Assembly: GCA_947623455.1 (NCBI GenBank)
Contig: OX392536.1
Coordinates: 39,375,465-39,439,464, forward strand
Source of the DNA: Mimachlamys varia
Lineage: Eukaryota; Mollusca; Bivalvia; Pectinida; Pectinidae
Direction of reading: 5' to 3'
DNA: 64,000 bases
The translations under genes and the position numbers were made by a program. How positions within the stretch are numbered: the first letter of the stretch is position 1; each line of letters begins with the position of its first letter. Shown here in pieces: positions 10,043 through 22,582 of this stretch. The notes below the pieces were generated by a model, which was not told the origin of the DNA, made no database searches, and saw nothing but the letters and a program-made list of their open reading frames with translations.

Positions 10043-13000
10043 CTGTAAAAGAAGTATCATAATATCCATGTACTTATTCTTTCACACATTCACATTAAAT
10101 ATGCACAAATGCCCTAAACATGTCAATGAACCTGTATAATCTACTGCATTTCTCAGAAAAAATGATGATATTAAAAATGAATTTTTTTTAAGAGGTCAAT
10201 GCATAAGCATTTTATGTTCTTCATTATTATTCATCAAGAGTCATTTACATTTGGAAATGTGTACACATTTGAACCTTGTAACTTTTAACATGAGAATGAA
10301 TAGAACTGTCATACATTTGAACAAACTTGATGACCTTCGGTCCACGTGAGCTAAAAAGGAAGGCAAGGCACAAAACTGAAGGAAAAAATAAAACTGATTT
10401 GTCATTTTATCTTCAAAAGTGTAAATGTTGTTTTATCTTTTTTTATATTTATCTTATTTTTCAGATTTTTTTTCGATACAGTATAGTTTTAGTTACATAC
10501 ATACGAAGTTAATCCAAAGTATATACCAGAATAGGTAATTACATAATAATTAAACATTACCAGTACTGCAATACATACCACAACAACATTACTGGATAAA
10601 GTACATGCATACTTGCTTTGCACTTATACATAACATCATGTAAATTAATGATTTGTATGCACTTTTAGTGATGGGACAATGATCAGATAAAGATGATTAA
10701 TCAATAATTAACCTTCTACAAAGTGTAATTTCTGATGATCTATTTCACTTGGTTTACATGGAACAAAGTATTTTTTTCAAAATAGAGAAAATAATTTCCT
10801 TATTAAGTTATAACTTGTAAGTTTCATTTCTGCATATTTATTTTTCAATTTTTGAATTAAAATTCTTATTGTATTTTGATATCATGTACTATTAAAATAC
10901 ATGTAGTACATTTCGCAAAATGATGTTTGTAAACCAATAGTTGCAATAAAGGAAATTAAAGCGAGAAAAAAAAATTCATTAGATAATTGCATCTGATTAC
11001 GAACCAATTCCAACTGATGATCGATTGGAATTTCCCAACACTACGCACTATACATGTATATTAGGCCTAAATTATATTATACAACAACAAGTAGGCCTAA
11101 TGTTTTATTAATTTTAAGCTGAGTTGAGGTACCAGACTGGCCTTGCCAATATAAAAAGTAGACTATTTTATATTATATATCATTTAAATCATGATTAAAT
11201 CTGTGACATTTTTCCAAAACGATATCTTATTTACCCAGTATTGTAACTGATTTGCTCCCTCACGGCATATTTGAACCCTTCCAGTTCTCAGGTTGGATTC
11301 GTTCATTATGAAATATTAGGAGTGAATATTTTAATTCATTAGCATACAGCATGAAAGCAACATTAGATTTTGATCTTACAATTTGGCAAAAATATAGCCA
11401 GACTAGAAAATCTTGTTGTGTAATGCGTCAAGTTCCCCCATGTAACGCATGCATGGCATAGGCCTACTGTAGCGCAAATATTCGGCTCATGGTAACCTAT
11501 CGCAATCCACACTAAACACAGCGCTTTCTTTCTGTCTGACATTGAGCTGAAGGGTTACAAAGAATCAGTTCTTATTTATATACCTGTGTGTTTACCATGC
11601 TACGACTATCACAGTATGATATCGTTGTCATTCCCACGTGGGATACCTCCATGGCAGGAACTGGACAGCTTGACGGACAGGTGCATGGCTTTGTTTATGT
11701 TTCAACTTCGCGGAGATGGAGTTTGACAGCCGGCCATGGCACAGGAAAGTAGTTTATGTCGCGTATGAATACAAACGAGAAAATATTGAAATTTTTCCCT
11801 ATAATTACTTATATCTCCATATTTTCATAATGAAAGAATCAATAAACAATATATAGAGTATTTTTAATTAATGAAATTGTAACAATATTCCTATTCATCA
11901 GTGTATAATAACTATCACCCAAACACTATTTACTTATGCGGCTGCTTTTATGTAAATTATAGTGAATAGGCTCATTTAGACTTGCATTTGTCCTAAAAAG
12001 TCATAGCACCTGTCACACAAAGGACTAAGATAATAAGGGAAATATTTTTTATTGTTCCAAGCTAATTTCGACTTTTAAAAATCCATTATTTTTTAACAAA
12101 TGTAATACTGTGTGTCATTATTAGATTTATTAATCAAAACAAGAGATTTCGGACAGATACATTTATTTATATAGATCTATATAATTACATGTATATGTGA
12201 CCTGTACCATGTGAACATTATCAGAACATCTGTGTTTGTACCAGGGACGTATATGTGTATACGACCCTAAGTATATTTAAATTAATTCTACTGTATCATA
12301 CTTTTACTATTACAAACAGACATCACTTTTAGTTTATTAATGGTGTTTAAAAAAAAACTCTAAATGTTCTCGCACAGTCTATATAGTCCGTGGTTCGAGT
12401 TACCTCCCTTCCATCTGCATTGGTAATTTATGGAATTTCGAATACTAATACATAAACTAATTATAATTATAGGTTTGCCGATTATGTTATTAGGCGTTCA
12501 AAAATATGTCTTTGCTGGAGACACATTTTTATTGTTTGCACACGAGAAAAAATCTTTTGTGGGTTTTCACATTGACGCTCTGGTATTTAGGGTGCACTGC
12601 ATCTGTTACATATATTATTATCACAAAAAAGAACAACCCTGGAATGGTTTTGACGATGGGTATTCTCCCTTTCTAGAAGATGAAGGAATCAAGAGGAGTT
12701 TAGTTATTTCACCTATCTGGTTAGCAAAATTATTTTCTACAGAAACTCGACATCCTTTTGAAGGAACGGCACTTTAATTCCCGAATGGCGACTTTGGTTT
12801 CTAAAAAATTTGAGAGAATTTTAATAATTAACCAATCTGCCCCTAAAATTCCATAATGAACTATTCCAACATTTGAATCGGAAGAGTTCAAATTTGTCTG
12901 CTAGGGCTTAAAAGGACCTTAATTCGAGCCTTTCACTGCGCATATTCAATTACTTTTACCATTATGTAATTGTGTAAAATGCATTGCAACGTGGTTTTCG

Positions 13001-14135
13001 GGGTACAGTTTGTTTAAAAACGACAAATATAGTTTAGACTGTCATGTTTAATTATCACCCTTGAACCTATAGAAATATTCGACTTTATAACATGTGTAAT
13101 CAACTTTAATCAAACAATGGATGTTTTATCAAATGTTGTTTAGATCCTATAACACGCATTGCTGTTGCTGACAACCTTATACAAAGTTCTATATTCGCTA
13201 AAATATGCTTAATTTATATTTGCATTTTGATAGAGCAATTATATTTTATTTAGGGTTTTTTTCGTACAGATTTTGAACGGAATATCAAGTGTTGCCAACA
13301 ATGAAATTGTTAACGTCACTATAGAGACTGATGACGTTCAATAAAAATGGTGTTATGCTCTCATGACAACCATTGCCTTCTAAATGCATTTCAAAGGAAG
13401 GATGCAGAGCAAATGTTAACATATGATTATAAATTCTAGTAATTGAAATATTGTTTAAAAATATTTCAATAAAAAACCCTATAACCATGAAACGCAAATC
13501 CCGCCCAGGAGAAATCAAGCCTCTAGCCGCTGGTATTATATGAATAAAATCTACTCCCTACTTTGGATTTGTGACGAATCAATATTATTCATTGATAGTG
13601 GACATATGTATGATACACCATGCCAGTGATTTATCAATGAGACGTGTTCAGATAGCCGCTGGTCATCTTTAAGTGTGGCCATACCTACATACTTATGTAG
13701 TGACCGATATATCCCGGGCGCCATTCCGTAGAACCTCCCTACGGTTGACCCTAGTTGACCCCTTAGATTTTTTTTTAACAGCACGTACATATTTATAGGA
13801 CAGACTTACACTTAGACCTATGGAAATAAACATGATTAGCTTAATTCTTTTTATCATTTTAGCTTCAGGTCGGATTGTGAGTCATCGATAATGCCCAATC
13901 TCACGACACAATATATATATACGTCATCTAGATGCCACAGTTGATTAATTCACATACTACTGGGAAAATGTAGGCTATTTTACTTATTCAGCTAGCGGCA
14001 AGTGTAGAGCGTCTATGATGGAATACTGCAAGAGACTCGAATGGATGGACAAATGAGCTTATTTTTTCACCTGGATATCATTTAAAATATCACAAAAAGA
14101 CAGTACAATTTTGGTATAGCATACAATCTTATAGT
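10043..14135. other. Gene-free stretch (intron/intergenic)
   Basis: Apart from the candidate first exon near 11.6-11.76 kb, nothing supportable was found. A fragment at about 10330-10365 (ACCTTCGGTCCACGTGAGCT) looks like the 3' end of the AAGAGGCCC repeat family. An open frame at 12430-12777 has no recognisable domain. Confidence 0.5.
11585..11760 (-). promoter_or_regulatory. Candidate first exon/promoter of the zinc-finger gene
   Basis: A locally GC-richer stretch in AT-rich DNA. On the minus strand it contains possible donors (CACACAG|gtatat near 11586; CATGGAG|gtatcc near 11650) and a palindromic CCCACGTGGG E-box at about 11635. It is the best nearby candidate for the missing upstream non-coding exon. 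This is inference from position and splice motifs only. Confidence 0.25.
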
Positions 14136-14456
14136 CAAATGTTATATAATATATAATAGTAAGTTCGACATTGCTGACGTTAAAGCTTTGTTAGCTTCAT
14201 ATTGTATAAACGATACAAATGTTATATAATATATAATAGTAAGTTCGGTATTGCTGACGTTAAAGCTTTGTTAGCTTCATATTGTATAAACGATACAAAT
14301 GTTATACGATATATAATAGTAAGTTCGGTATTGCTGACAGTAAAGTTTTGTTAGCTTCATATTGTATAAACGATACCAATGTTATATAATATATAATAGT
14401 AAGTTCGACATTGCTGACGTTAAAGTTTTGTTAGCTTCATATTGTATAAACGATAC
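14136..14456. repeat. 80-bp x4 tandem repeat
   Basis: Four units starting at 14136, 14216, 14296 and 14376, nearly identical (for example AGTAAGTTCGGTATTGCTGA and GTTAGCTTCATATTGTATAA). Few substitutions separate the copies, so the array is recent or homogenised. Confidence 0.95.
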
Positions 14457-14636
14457 CATTGCACGTCATTTTTTTCTTCACACGTAAGAAACGGAATATC
14501 TTCGAATTAATGTTTCAGTGCTATAACTCTTTTGAGTACAACATGTCTACAATGTTTCGTTTATAAGAGAAAAGGTTTAGAAACAAATCTGCTGCAACCA
14601 TTGATTTAATTCACTATCCCTACTTATGGTTGCTGC

Positions 14637-15410
14637 GCCCTACTGCGCCTACCGACCTATTCACCCCTCCATCCTACTGCGCCTACTGACCTATTCACCC
14701 CTCCATCCTACTGCGCCAACCGATCTATTCACCCCTCCGTCCTACTGCGCCAACCGATCTATTCACCCCTCCGTCCTACTGCGCCAACCGATCTATTCAC
14801 CCCTCCGTCCTACTGCGCCAACCGACCTATTCATCCCTCCGTCCTACTGCGGCAACCGATCTATTCACCCCTCCGTCCTACTGCGCCAACCGATCTATTC
14901 ACCCCTCCGTCCTACTGCGCCAACCGATCTATTCACCCCTCCGTCCTACTGCGCCAACCGACCTATTCATCCCTCCGTCTTACTGCGCCAACCGACCTAT
15001 TCACCCCTCCGTCCTACTGCGCCTACCGACCTATTCACCCCTCCTTCCTACTGCGCCAACCGATCTATTCACCCCTCCATCCTACTGCGCCTACCGACCT
15101 ATTCACCCCTCCGTCCTACTGCGTCAACCGATCTATTCACCCCTCCGTCCTACTGCGCCAACCGATCTATTCATCCCTCCGTCCTACTGCGCCTACCGAC
15201 CTATTCACCCCTCCGTCCTACTGCGCCAACCGATCTATTCACCCCTCCATCCTACTGCGCCTACCGACCTATTCACCCCTCCGTCCTACTGCGCCTACCG
15301 ACCTATTCATCCCTCCGTCCTACTGCGCCAACCGACCTATTCATCCCTCCGTCCTACTGCGCCAACCGATCTATTCACCCCTCCATCCTACTGCGTTCAC
15401 CAACCTCTTC
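14637..15410. repeat. 34-bp minisatellite (about 22 copies)
   Basis: Unit core CCTACTGCGCCAACCGATCT followed by ATTCACCCCTCCGT. Because 34 is not a multiple of 3, a single open frame reads the unit in all three phases, giving a 34-residue protein period rich in Pro, Thr, Ser and Tyr. This looks like array structure rather than a gene. Confidence 0.9.
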
Positions 15411-15489
15411 ACCCCACTACGTCCACCACCTACATTTGTACACGTATTCACCCCTCGTACTACTGCGCCCACCGACCTATTCAGCCCAA

Positions 15490-15738
15490 CATCCTTTTGT
15501 TCTACTCTACCCATTGTTCTACTCTACCCATTGTTCTGCTCTACCCATTGTTCTACTCTACCCATTGTTCTACTCTACCCATTGTTCTACTATACCCATT
15601 GTTCTACTCTACCCACTGTTCTACTCTACCCATTGTTCTACTCTATCCATTGTTCTACTATACCCATTGTTCTACTATACCCACTGTTCTACTCTACCCA
15701 TTGTTCTACTCTTCCCATTGTTCTACTATTGCACACAT
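15490..15738. repeat. 17-bp minisatellite (about 14 copies)
   Basis: Unit TCTACTCTACCCATTGT, directly downstream of the 34-bp array. Its unit is exactly half as long, and it resembles the second half of the 34-bp unit (TCTATTCACCCCTCCGT). Confidence 0.9.
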
Positions 15739-16530
15739 GAATCTGTTGCACTAATAATTTTTATATGCCATAATTATGGTGATATAAGATCTAAATTGAT
15801 AAAAAAAATATTAAATGTAAATTGTACCAGTATGTTTTTTATCAGACTTCTAAAAAGTAACATTTCATTAGAAATGTGGGTGACCATTTGGTGCAAGAGA
15901 CCAGGAACAAATTTCGACTTCTTTTAATAGTGATTCATGCTCTCTCCACTATTACACCGCACGTTTAATCAGTTAATTTAATGAAATCAATTAATTCATT
16001 TAATCAATTAATCTTCACCCATAACTAGAGCTATGTATATCTGTATCTATATGCCTTTATTGTTGCCCAGACGGAAAATACAACTTCGGAAGTTAACACT
16101 GTTATAGGTGTGATAATTATCATACAACTTAGATTACAGTTGATTCTTAGAATAACAAAAATCAATTACAAAGATATATAATTATCCATAGTCCGCCTGA
16201 AGAAAGCTGAGAAAGCAGAAAGGCCTTGCGGTAAAGTCTTTTTTTTTTTGTTCTTTTTTTTTTGTATATTCAACTTCGCAAGGAAAACTCATTACGTTTC
16301 TTTATATAATTATATATATTTGATCATTATATAGTATGTATGTGTGTACATTGTTATATGTGGTTATGAATTGTATTTCATTACGTATATTGCCTTGACA
16401 ATTTTAATATCGAATCCGTTTTGAACATTCTGAAATCATTCTGTGTAGTTTGTTGTATTTTTTTGCAATTTAATCAGCGTAAGTCTTCTCTTGGTAAATA
16501 CGTCTACACCCACCTTCCATCTTCCCTCTC

Positions 16531-16714
16531 CTTTTCAGGGATAATTCTCGCTCTTAAAACATAAGGGAGAATTTAGGGGATTTTATGGGATAAGCAAAAT
16601 TTCTATGAGATTTTTTTTATTTTAAAGTAATACCATTTTGAATTTTTAACGAGATTTTTAGGAAAAATATGGGTAAAAATCCCCAAATCTCGCTTCAAAG
16701 TGATCCCTGCTTTT
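16531..16714. mobile_element. Small CAGGG..CCCTG MITE with 5-bp target duplication
   Basis: The element runs 16536-16709 (174 bp), starts CAGGGATAATTCTCGCT and ends GTGATCCCTG. It is flanked by CTTTT on both sides (16531-16535 and 16710-16714). It is non-coding. The class is uncertain: CAGGG ends recall hAT elements, which normally give 8-bp duplications. Confidence 0.6.
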
Positions 16715-19090
16715 CCAACCCACCTCCTTCCCACGCCTGCATATTCTCTAAACTCCCTCCTTTCCACAAAACATATGAATACTCCATAATTATCATGTAT
16801 TGCAGAGAGGACTATTTTAAATTATAATAAGCTGTCAAATCGATTTGTATTCTACAATAAAATATGATTAAACTTAAATAATTTTCAAATTAACTATATG
16901 TTCGGGTTAATCACGATTCTAGCGCTAACACTCCGTTTAATAAGATCTATAGTTTTGCTTATTATTCATTATTTTGAATGTATGGAAAATAGAAGCGTCC
17001 ATTGTACATGTATCAGTTCTTAAAAAAAGGACTATGACTGCATGGTTGATTCATCAATGCAAAAATATAAAAAATAATAATTACATGGACTAAGATAAGT
17101 CCGTGATGATAATAATAATAAAAAAACCCGAATTATATAAAAAGCATCCATGTTTGGATGAAAGGAGGGTGGAAAAGAAAGATAAAAAGCTTATGACATC
17201 AATGTTCAGTAGGTACACCCAAATCTTGTATAGGTGCGAAGTAGTATTTACTCTATTTATGTACAGTGATTTATCAACAAATTGATGAATGGAGAAATAT
17301 TCCAAAGGACCATTGACGACAAACCATAGATCCGCCGCATAACACGACTACCTTGATATGACGTCACACGAAGGTAAGGGAAATTGTTGTATATTTTTAA
17401 CACCCTATCCAGTGCTTGTGTAACCACATATTCTAGCATTACATGTTGGTGAAGGAGTCCATGGGGCCGGGGGCCTGACAACAGTCTCAGATCGTCACCC
17501 CTCTCGTCCACCAATGACGCCTGTTATACCCGTGTAGGCCGAACAGCCATTTCCGGGTAGAATGGTGTTAACTGGAAATGAAGATTAATCATTGGTCGAT
17601 ATTCTACCGATCCATCATATACCTGGAATAGCTGACAGGTGAGAGGGGCTTCCTAGCGTGAGGTGTCTGGAGTCACCAGGTAGACCCACGTACGACTGAC
17701 ATCACAGGTGTGAATATTGCCCAAGAAGCCGAACGTCAGCAGGACCGTATAAAAAGGTATGTCTTTATAAGAAAATTTCATTTCGAAACTGACATTTTCG
17801 ACGAGGACTAACTTAAAATCAAGGTAGGGGCATTCATATTACCAAAATGGAATTAATCACATCCACGGGAGAACTGGAGTTGTGCATTTATAGCGCCTGG
17901 AATGTAACTACCAATATGTTAGCATCTCAACATTTTGTTGGTTTGAACAAATGGATGTCGTGTATAATGGCAGATTAAGAATTCTGTTTTTGTTAATCTA
18001 ATGCTTGGTATACTACACGAAATATATACAGTTACATTATGTACAGTATGACCATGATGTACCTTACTGAGTACATCTGATTCTTTTTCGCTAAAAGGTT
18101 TCAAAATAAGGACATACTGTACAGACCACCCAGCCCCAGTTTCTCGAATGTTCCTTATCGGAAGGAAATTCCTCAACTAAAAAAAACCCTCCACAGGAGA
18201 GCATTTCAGAAGATAAGGACGGTTTCTTAACTGAAGATTCCCCCCTTAACTTCTGTTATGATTTCCTAATGAGAGTTTTAAGTTAAAGAATTTCCTTAAT
18301 TTAAGAGACCGTCCGTGAAACTTTGGCCAAATGACCAAACACATTCTGGAATACCCACTTTTATACGTGGGTAAGTATTAACCCATACGTAACATTTACT
18401 GAGAAGTTTCACATCAATAATTGATAATATCAATAGACAGGAAATACATTTACCTTATCAAAACATCTTTATTTTATGCATCATCACTTAAACAATTTCT
18501 CAACCATGGTCTTGACGATAACTCATTTTACATTTGATAAGACGAGTCAATTGGAAACTATAGAAGTAATATGCTATATGCTATTTCTTATATAAAACGT
18601 TGGGAGTGTTATATATAACGCAGAAGAAATGACATATGTTTAAAATTCGCAGACGTACTCACAACACAGTAAGCATGATACAAATGTAATAATAAACCAT
18701 TAACCAAGCACAATATAAAAAATATTTGTCTAAACATTTATTAAGTTATTTTCTAATATATTTTTCTTGATTTCAACTAAAGAAATTATTACGTCCTATA
18801 AACAAACGCTAGCTTTACTTGTCGATATACATGTTATATCGTATTACTTGATGTTTACTTGGATGTGACCAAGATTTACATGGCGGGTATCGTCGATGAA
18901 GCAGAAGACGCTTACTCTTCCGGAACACTTGGTCTTATTCTCTTGTACTTTTACAAGGGTCTCCATGTAAATCATTCTTTTGCTCCTATTTTGCCTCCAG
19001 TTTAATCGATTTTGAGTTCGGATTATGGTTTTGTTGACCTTTTAGTATTCTCTGATTGTTTTAACAGATATTCTAACTGCTGAAGTTAGG
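16715..19090. other. Gene-poor interval with a possible promoter-like patch
   Basis: No confident coding sequence. The patch 17340-17760 is less AT-rich and contains TGACGTCA (17358), a good donor context (CACGAAG|GTAAGG) and TATAAAAA (about 17748). A SINE fragment lies at 18870-19060. Otherwise AT-rich non-coding sequence. Confidence 0.4.
18870..19060 (-). mobile_element. SINE body fragment
   Basis: Shares with the tRNA-headed copy at 36610-36835 the segments CTCTTCCGGAACAC, GGTCTTATTCTCTTGTACTT and TTTAATCGATTTTGA. It also carries an extra domain (CATGGCGGGTATCGTCGATG) seen at 28930 and 33300. The tRNA head is missing. Confidence 0.75.
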
Positions 19091-19620
19091 GCCTGTTCTC
19101 TAAACAATATATATTATGATATACATTATACATTCTGTACTACATACTAATTAATAACGCATTAGTATACTATGTATTACATTTATAATAATGTACGCTA
19201 TACATTACATGATATCAATAACATATGATATAATGTATTCTATAAATATTATATAGAAAATAATAAACACTATGAATAAAATATATATAATTAAATATTT
19301 TACACTGAACGTTTTATCTAATCACATCTATAAGAATGTACACTGCGTAATATATATGACCATAATGTACATTATACATTACATATAAGTAATATCGCTA
19401 TGCATTATAAGATTTATATAATAATGTGCACTATGCATTACATATAAAGTATAATATTACTTCACATTGCATGTATAATGATGTACATTATGCATTACAT
19501 ATTAAACAATGTCGCCATATGCATTATAAAATTTATATAATAATGTGCACTATGCATTACATATAAAATAGACTATTACTTCACATTGCATATTTGATTA
19601 TGTACACTATACAATTCATA
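19090..19620. repeat. AT-rich imperfect tandem repeats upstream of the secreted-protein gene
   Basis: Repeated TGTACATTATGCATTACATA-type motifs. From about 19380 there are two copies of a unit of about 125 bp (TGTGCACTATGCATTACATA ... TTACTTCACATTGCAT). The block ends roughly 65 bp before the inferred transcription start. Confidence 0.65.
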
Positions 19621-19684
19621 TGTATATACACTGTATCACAAAGATAACCCGTCCTTAGTGTCCGCAGTACATGTAAGTAAGCAT

Positions 19685-19748
19685 TCAGTCAGTCGTGGTG
19701 TTCTCCCTTAGAGGAAGCAAACTCATCTCCACCATCAGTGTTAGACAG
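19685..19748 (+). promoter_or_regulatory. 5' UTR exon and inferred start region of the secreted-protein gene
   Basis: A TCAGTC initiator-like motif lies near 19687. The exon ends at 19748 with the donor GACAG|gtaggt. The intron 19749-19859 ends in cttttcgacag, and exon 2 begins at 19860, 12 nt before the ATG. The 5' limit is inferred. Confidence 0.5.
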
Positions 19749-19871
19749 GTAGGTTATTCATTCTCACTGAACATACTAAATATGTCGATTGACTGTCGAA
19801 GGATCTGTCTTACAATACGCTTATATGTTATGTTTAATGTCCACCATTCTTTTCGACAGATCAAGTTCATC

Positions 19872-22275
19872 ATGCAAGTCCTCGTGTTGGTGGTGGCACT
19901 AATCGCCCAGTTCGCCGCTGGACAGGACGATCCTTTCGCTATGTTTAATACCAACACCAACAGCATGAGCTCGGGTACACAGAACACATTCGGTCAGCCC
20001 CCACAACCAGATACCTCCTCAACAAATACCTTCGGACAGCCACAACCTGCAAGTGCACCCAATCAGTTTGGTCAGGCGCCACCAGTTGGGCAACAACCGC
20101 CTACAGCCACACAGTTTGGACAACAGTCGCCTGCAGCCACGCAGTTTGGACAACAGAACCAATTTGGTCAGGCATCTCAGGGGCAACCTGGTCAACCTAC
20201 CAACCAGTTCCCGACGAACGGTAACAACCCAGCCATGTCATTCCAACAACCCCAACAGGGAACATTTGGTCAACAGCAAGGAACATTTGGTCAGCAACAG
20301 GGACAATTTGGTCAACAGCAGAACACGTTTGGAAACCAACCTAATAATAACATGAATCAGATTGGCGGTCAGCCTGGTAACATGAATGCCATGGGCAACA
20401 ACATGATGAACCAAGGCAACAGCCAGCCTCAGCTTACACCCGACCAGGCGTTCCTAGTGGGAGGGCAATGGAACCCTCAACAATCGCAACAAAACAACGG
20501 TAAGATACCGACGTAATTATTACGAAATTTAAAAGGGCTTTTATAATCACCTTCTGCACGTAAAACGAAATATATCTAAATTCTGTAGTCTGTATTAAGA
20601 CATAATTGTCTTATCTACTAACTGCTTAAAAATTATAACCAAGAGCCCCATTCATATAATGTAAAATTTCAAAAATGTTCTTCTCAAGATCCAGGTATGC
20701 TGGAATCAAATACTCTTTAAAGATTGAAAGGCTTTAATTAAGGTGCTTTATCAAAAGTTTGAATTTCATGCCACAGACTTCCCCCCTGAGGAGGGGTAAA
20801 TACATATGAAACATTGTCAGTTTGTATGGGAGATGTAATTCCGATATGTTTCTCCTAATTAAAAATCATGTTGACCCCATGGGAATGCATTATGATACTA
20901 TTGGTCTGGGACAAGTCAGAAGATCGTCTGGAGAATGTATTTGTAACAATGAATATATAACGTGCTAGCATACTGTATCTATTACTTAATTGAAAAGGTG
21001 CAGCATATGTATGTGTTACGTCATCTTAGGCTACACGCATAAAACTTATCAGGTGTTATAGGGAACTCTATTGTAAGCCCTTAAGATTGCCTTTTATATT
21101 GTCTTAAGCCTTATGTTATAGGGGGTATATGGAGAAATCTATTGAGCTTGAGCGACTTCCCTTCTGACTTGAGATAAAGTTTTCCATGTCTTATAATTTA
21201 TTTTTAGGTAGAACCATGTTCTCCAGTTTCGACCCCAACAACCCGGCTCCATTCCAACCACAAGGTCAGCAAAACAGTTTCGGTAATGGTCAGTTTGGTG
21301 GAACCCAACAATTTGCAGGACCTCAGAACCCAAATCAGAACTTCATGAGTTTGGGAACATCCGGAAATGACCTAAATACTTTCCAGGACAACAATCTCCC
21401 CGTTGGAGAAGTCGATAATATTCGGTTTGGAATTGGACCAAATCAACAGCCGTTCCGTATGGATGTTGGAACCATGAATTTCGGACAGAACCAACAACAA
21501 GGACCTGCGGCTCCTACTAACAACTTATCTCCCTTTGCTCCCTTTACTACCGGCGGCCTTGACCAGGCAGGATTCGGTGGCATGCCGGGAGCAATGATGG
21601 GAGGCATGCCGGGCGGTGGTCTGGGAGGAATGCCGATGGGAGTTATGCCTGGAGGATTTGGAGGCGGATTTGGAGGCCCTGGGCCCCAGGGTTTCGGATC
21701 GTTCCTCCCCCCACCCCCACCCCAACCTTCCGGAGGAATATTTAGCAGACTGTTTGGCCGTGGTGGTGGCGGTGGAGGCGGCGGATTTTTCTCGAGTCGT
21801 AAGTACTTCTTGCCAAACTATTGAACTTCCGGTTTAGCAGTATGCACGATATTTAAAAAAGTTATCCTTCGTTACGTTCTAGTCAGTTAACGCATAATTG
21901 CAATGTTGATATGCCAATATAAGGTATATCACAGTATAACATATCATTATAAATATGCATATTTGTATGTATCATTACAAAGGATATATTAACATGAAAC
22001 ATACCATTATTGATATTTATACAATATACGATATTATGTTTAACTACAAAACATGTCTTTATAAATATGTATCATTATTATTATTACTTATGTTATATAT
22101 CACTATTGTGTATATTTATGTAATATATCATTATTATGGATATTTATGTCATATACTATTATTATAGATATATATGTAATGCATCATTGTTATAGATTTT
22201 ATCGATATATCATTATGTATATGTATCAATGACCTTCACTTGTTTCGATTTCCAGTTTTCGGGAAAAAGAAGTAA
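19872..22275 (+). CDS. Secreted Q/N/G/F-rich low-complexity repeat protein
   Basis: Coding exons 19872-20499, 21208-21798 and 22256-22275 have GT-AG junctions and sum to 1239 nt, or 412 residues plus stop. The first 17 residues (MQVLVLVVALIAQFAAG) form a clear signal peptide, with mature QDDPF following. The body is low complexity: many F-G-Q-Q, T-F-G-Q and Q-F-G-Q repeats in the first half, an N/M-rich stretch, then a Gly/Met/Pro-rich segment (GGMPGG, GGFGGGFGG), a Pro run, an eight-Gly run and a basic C-terminus (LFGKKK). No cysteine-rich or enzymatic domain is seen. Composition resembles extracellular structural proteins (shell-matrix, byssal, silk-like or adhesive) and also prion-like or FG-repeat proteins. 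The signal peptide argues for secretion rather than a nuclear-pore role. No orthologue was recognised. The ATG at 19872 is chosen because it opens directly on the signal peptide. Confidence 0.85.
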
Positions 22276-22582
22276 ACGAAGCTTAGGAGGGGCGACATGA
22301 TGAAGCGGCATTTTGTCCTGTAGGTGTCACACCACGTGTGCACGCGTTTATAAAATAAACGTCGGAAAATGATAAATATGATTGTGGAAAGTAGGAACGC
22401 CAACAATTGTGCATTAATATTTTCCAAAATTAGAATTTATCAAGATCGAAAACTGAACTGAGCATGCTTACGCTGCATCACAGGAACTTGCTGATAACAA
22501 CGCATACACGAACAGAACGAGCAGCTAAGTCGATGATATTGCGTTCCTCTCGTCCCTGTGAACTTTTACGCCTTTTAAAGTG

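Noticed and set aside
9476..10062. Open frames in other phases over the zinc-finger exon's repeat
   Set aside because: They are shadows of the 54-bp coding repeat; the minus-strand frame with five fingers downstream is clearly the real one.
12430..12777. 115-codon plus-strand open frame with a hydrophobic start
   Set aside because: No recognisable domain, AT-driven composition, and no splice or promoter support.
14626..15927. A 433-codon open frame rich in Pro/Ser/Tyr
   Set aside because: It is read from the 34-bp and 17-bp tandem arrays in all three phases; there is no signal, domain or splice context, and a repeat without stops explains it.
17257..17514. 85-codon minus-strand open frame
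   Set aside because: Composition is less AT-rich than its surroundings, but no domain or consistent splice sites were found.
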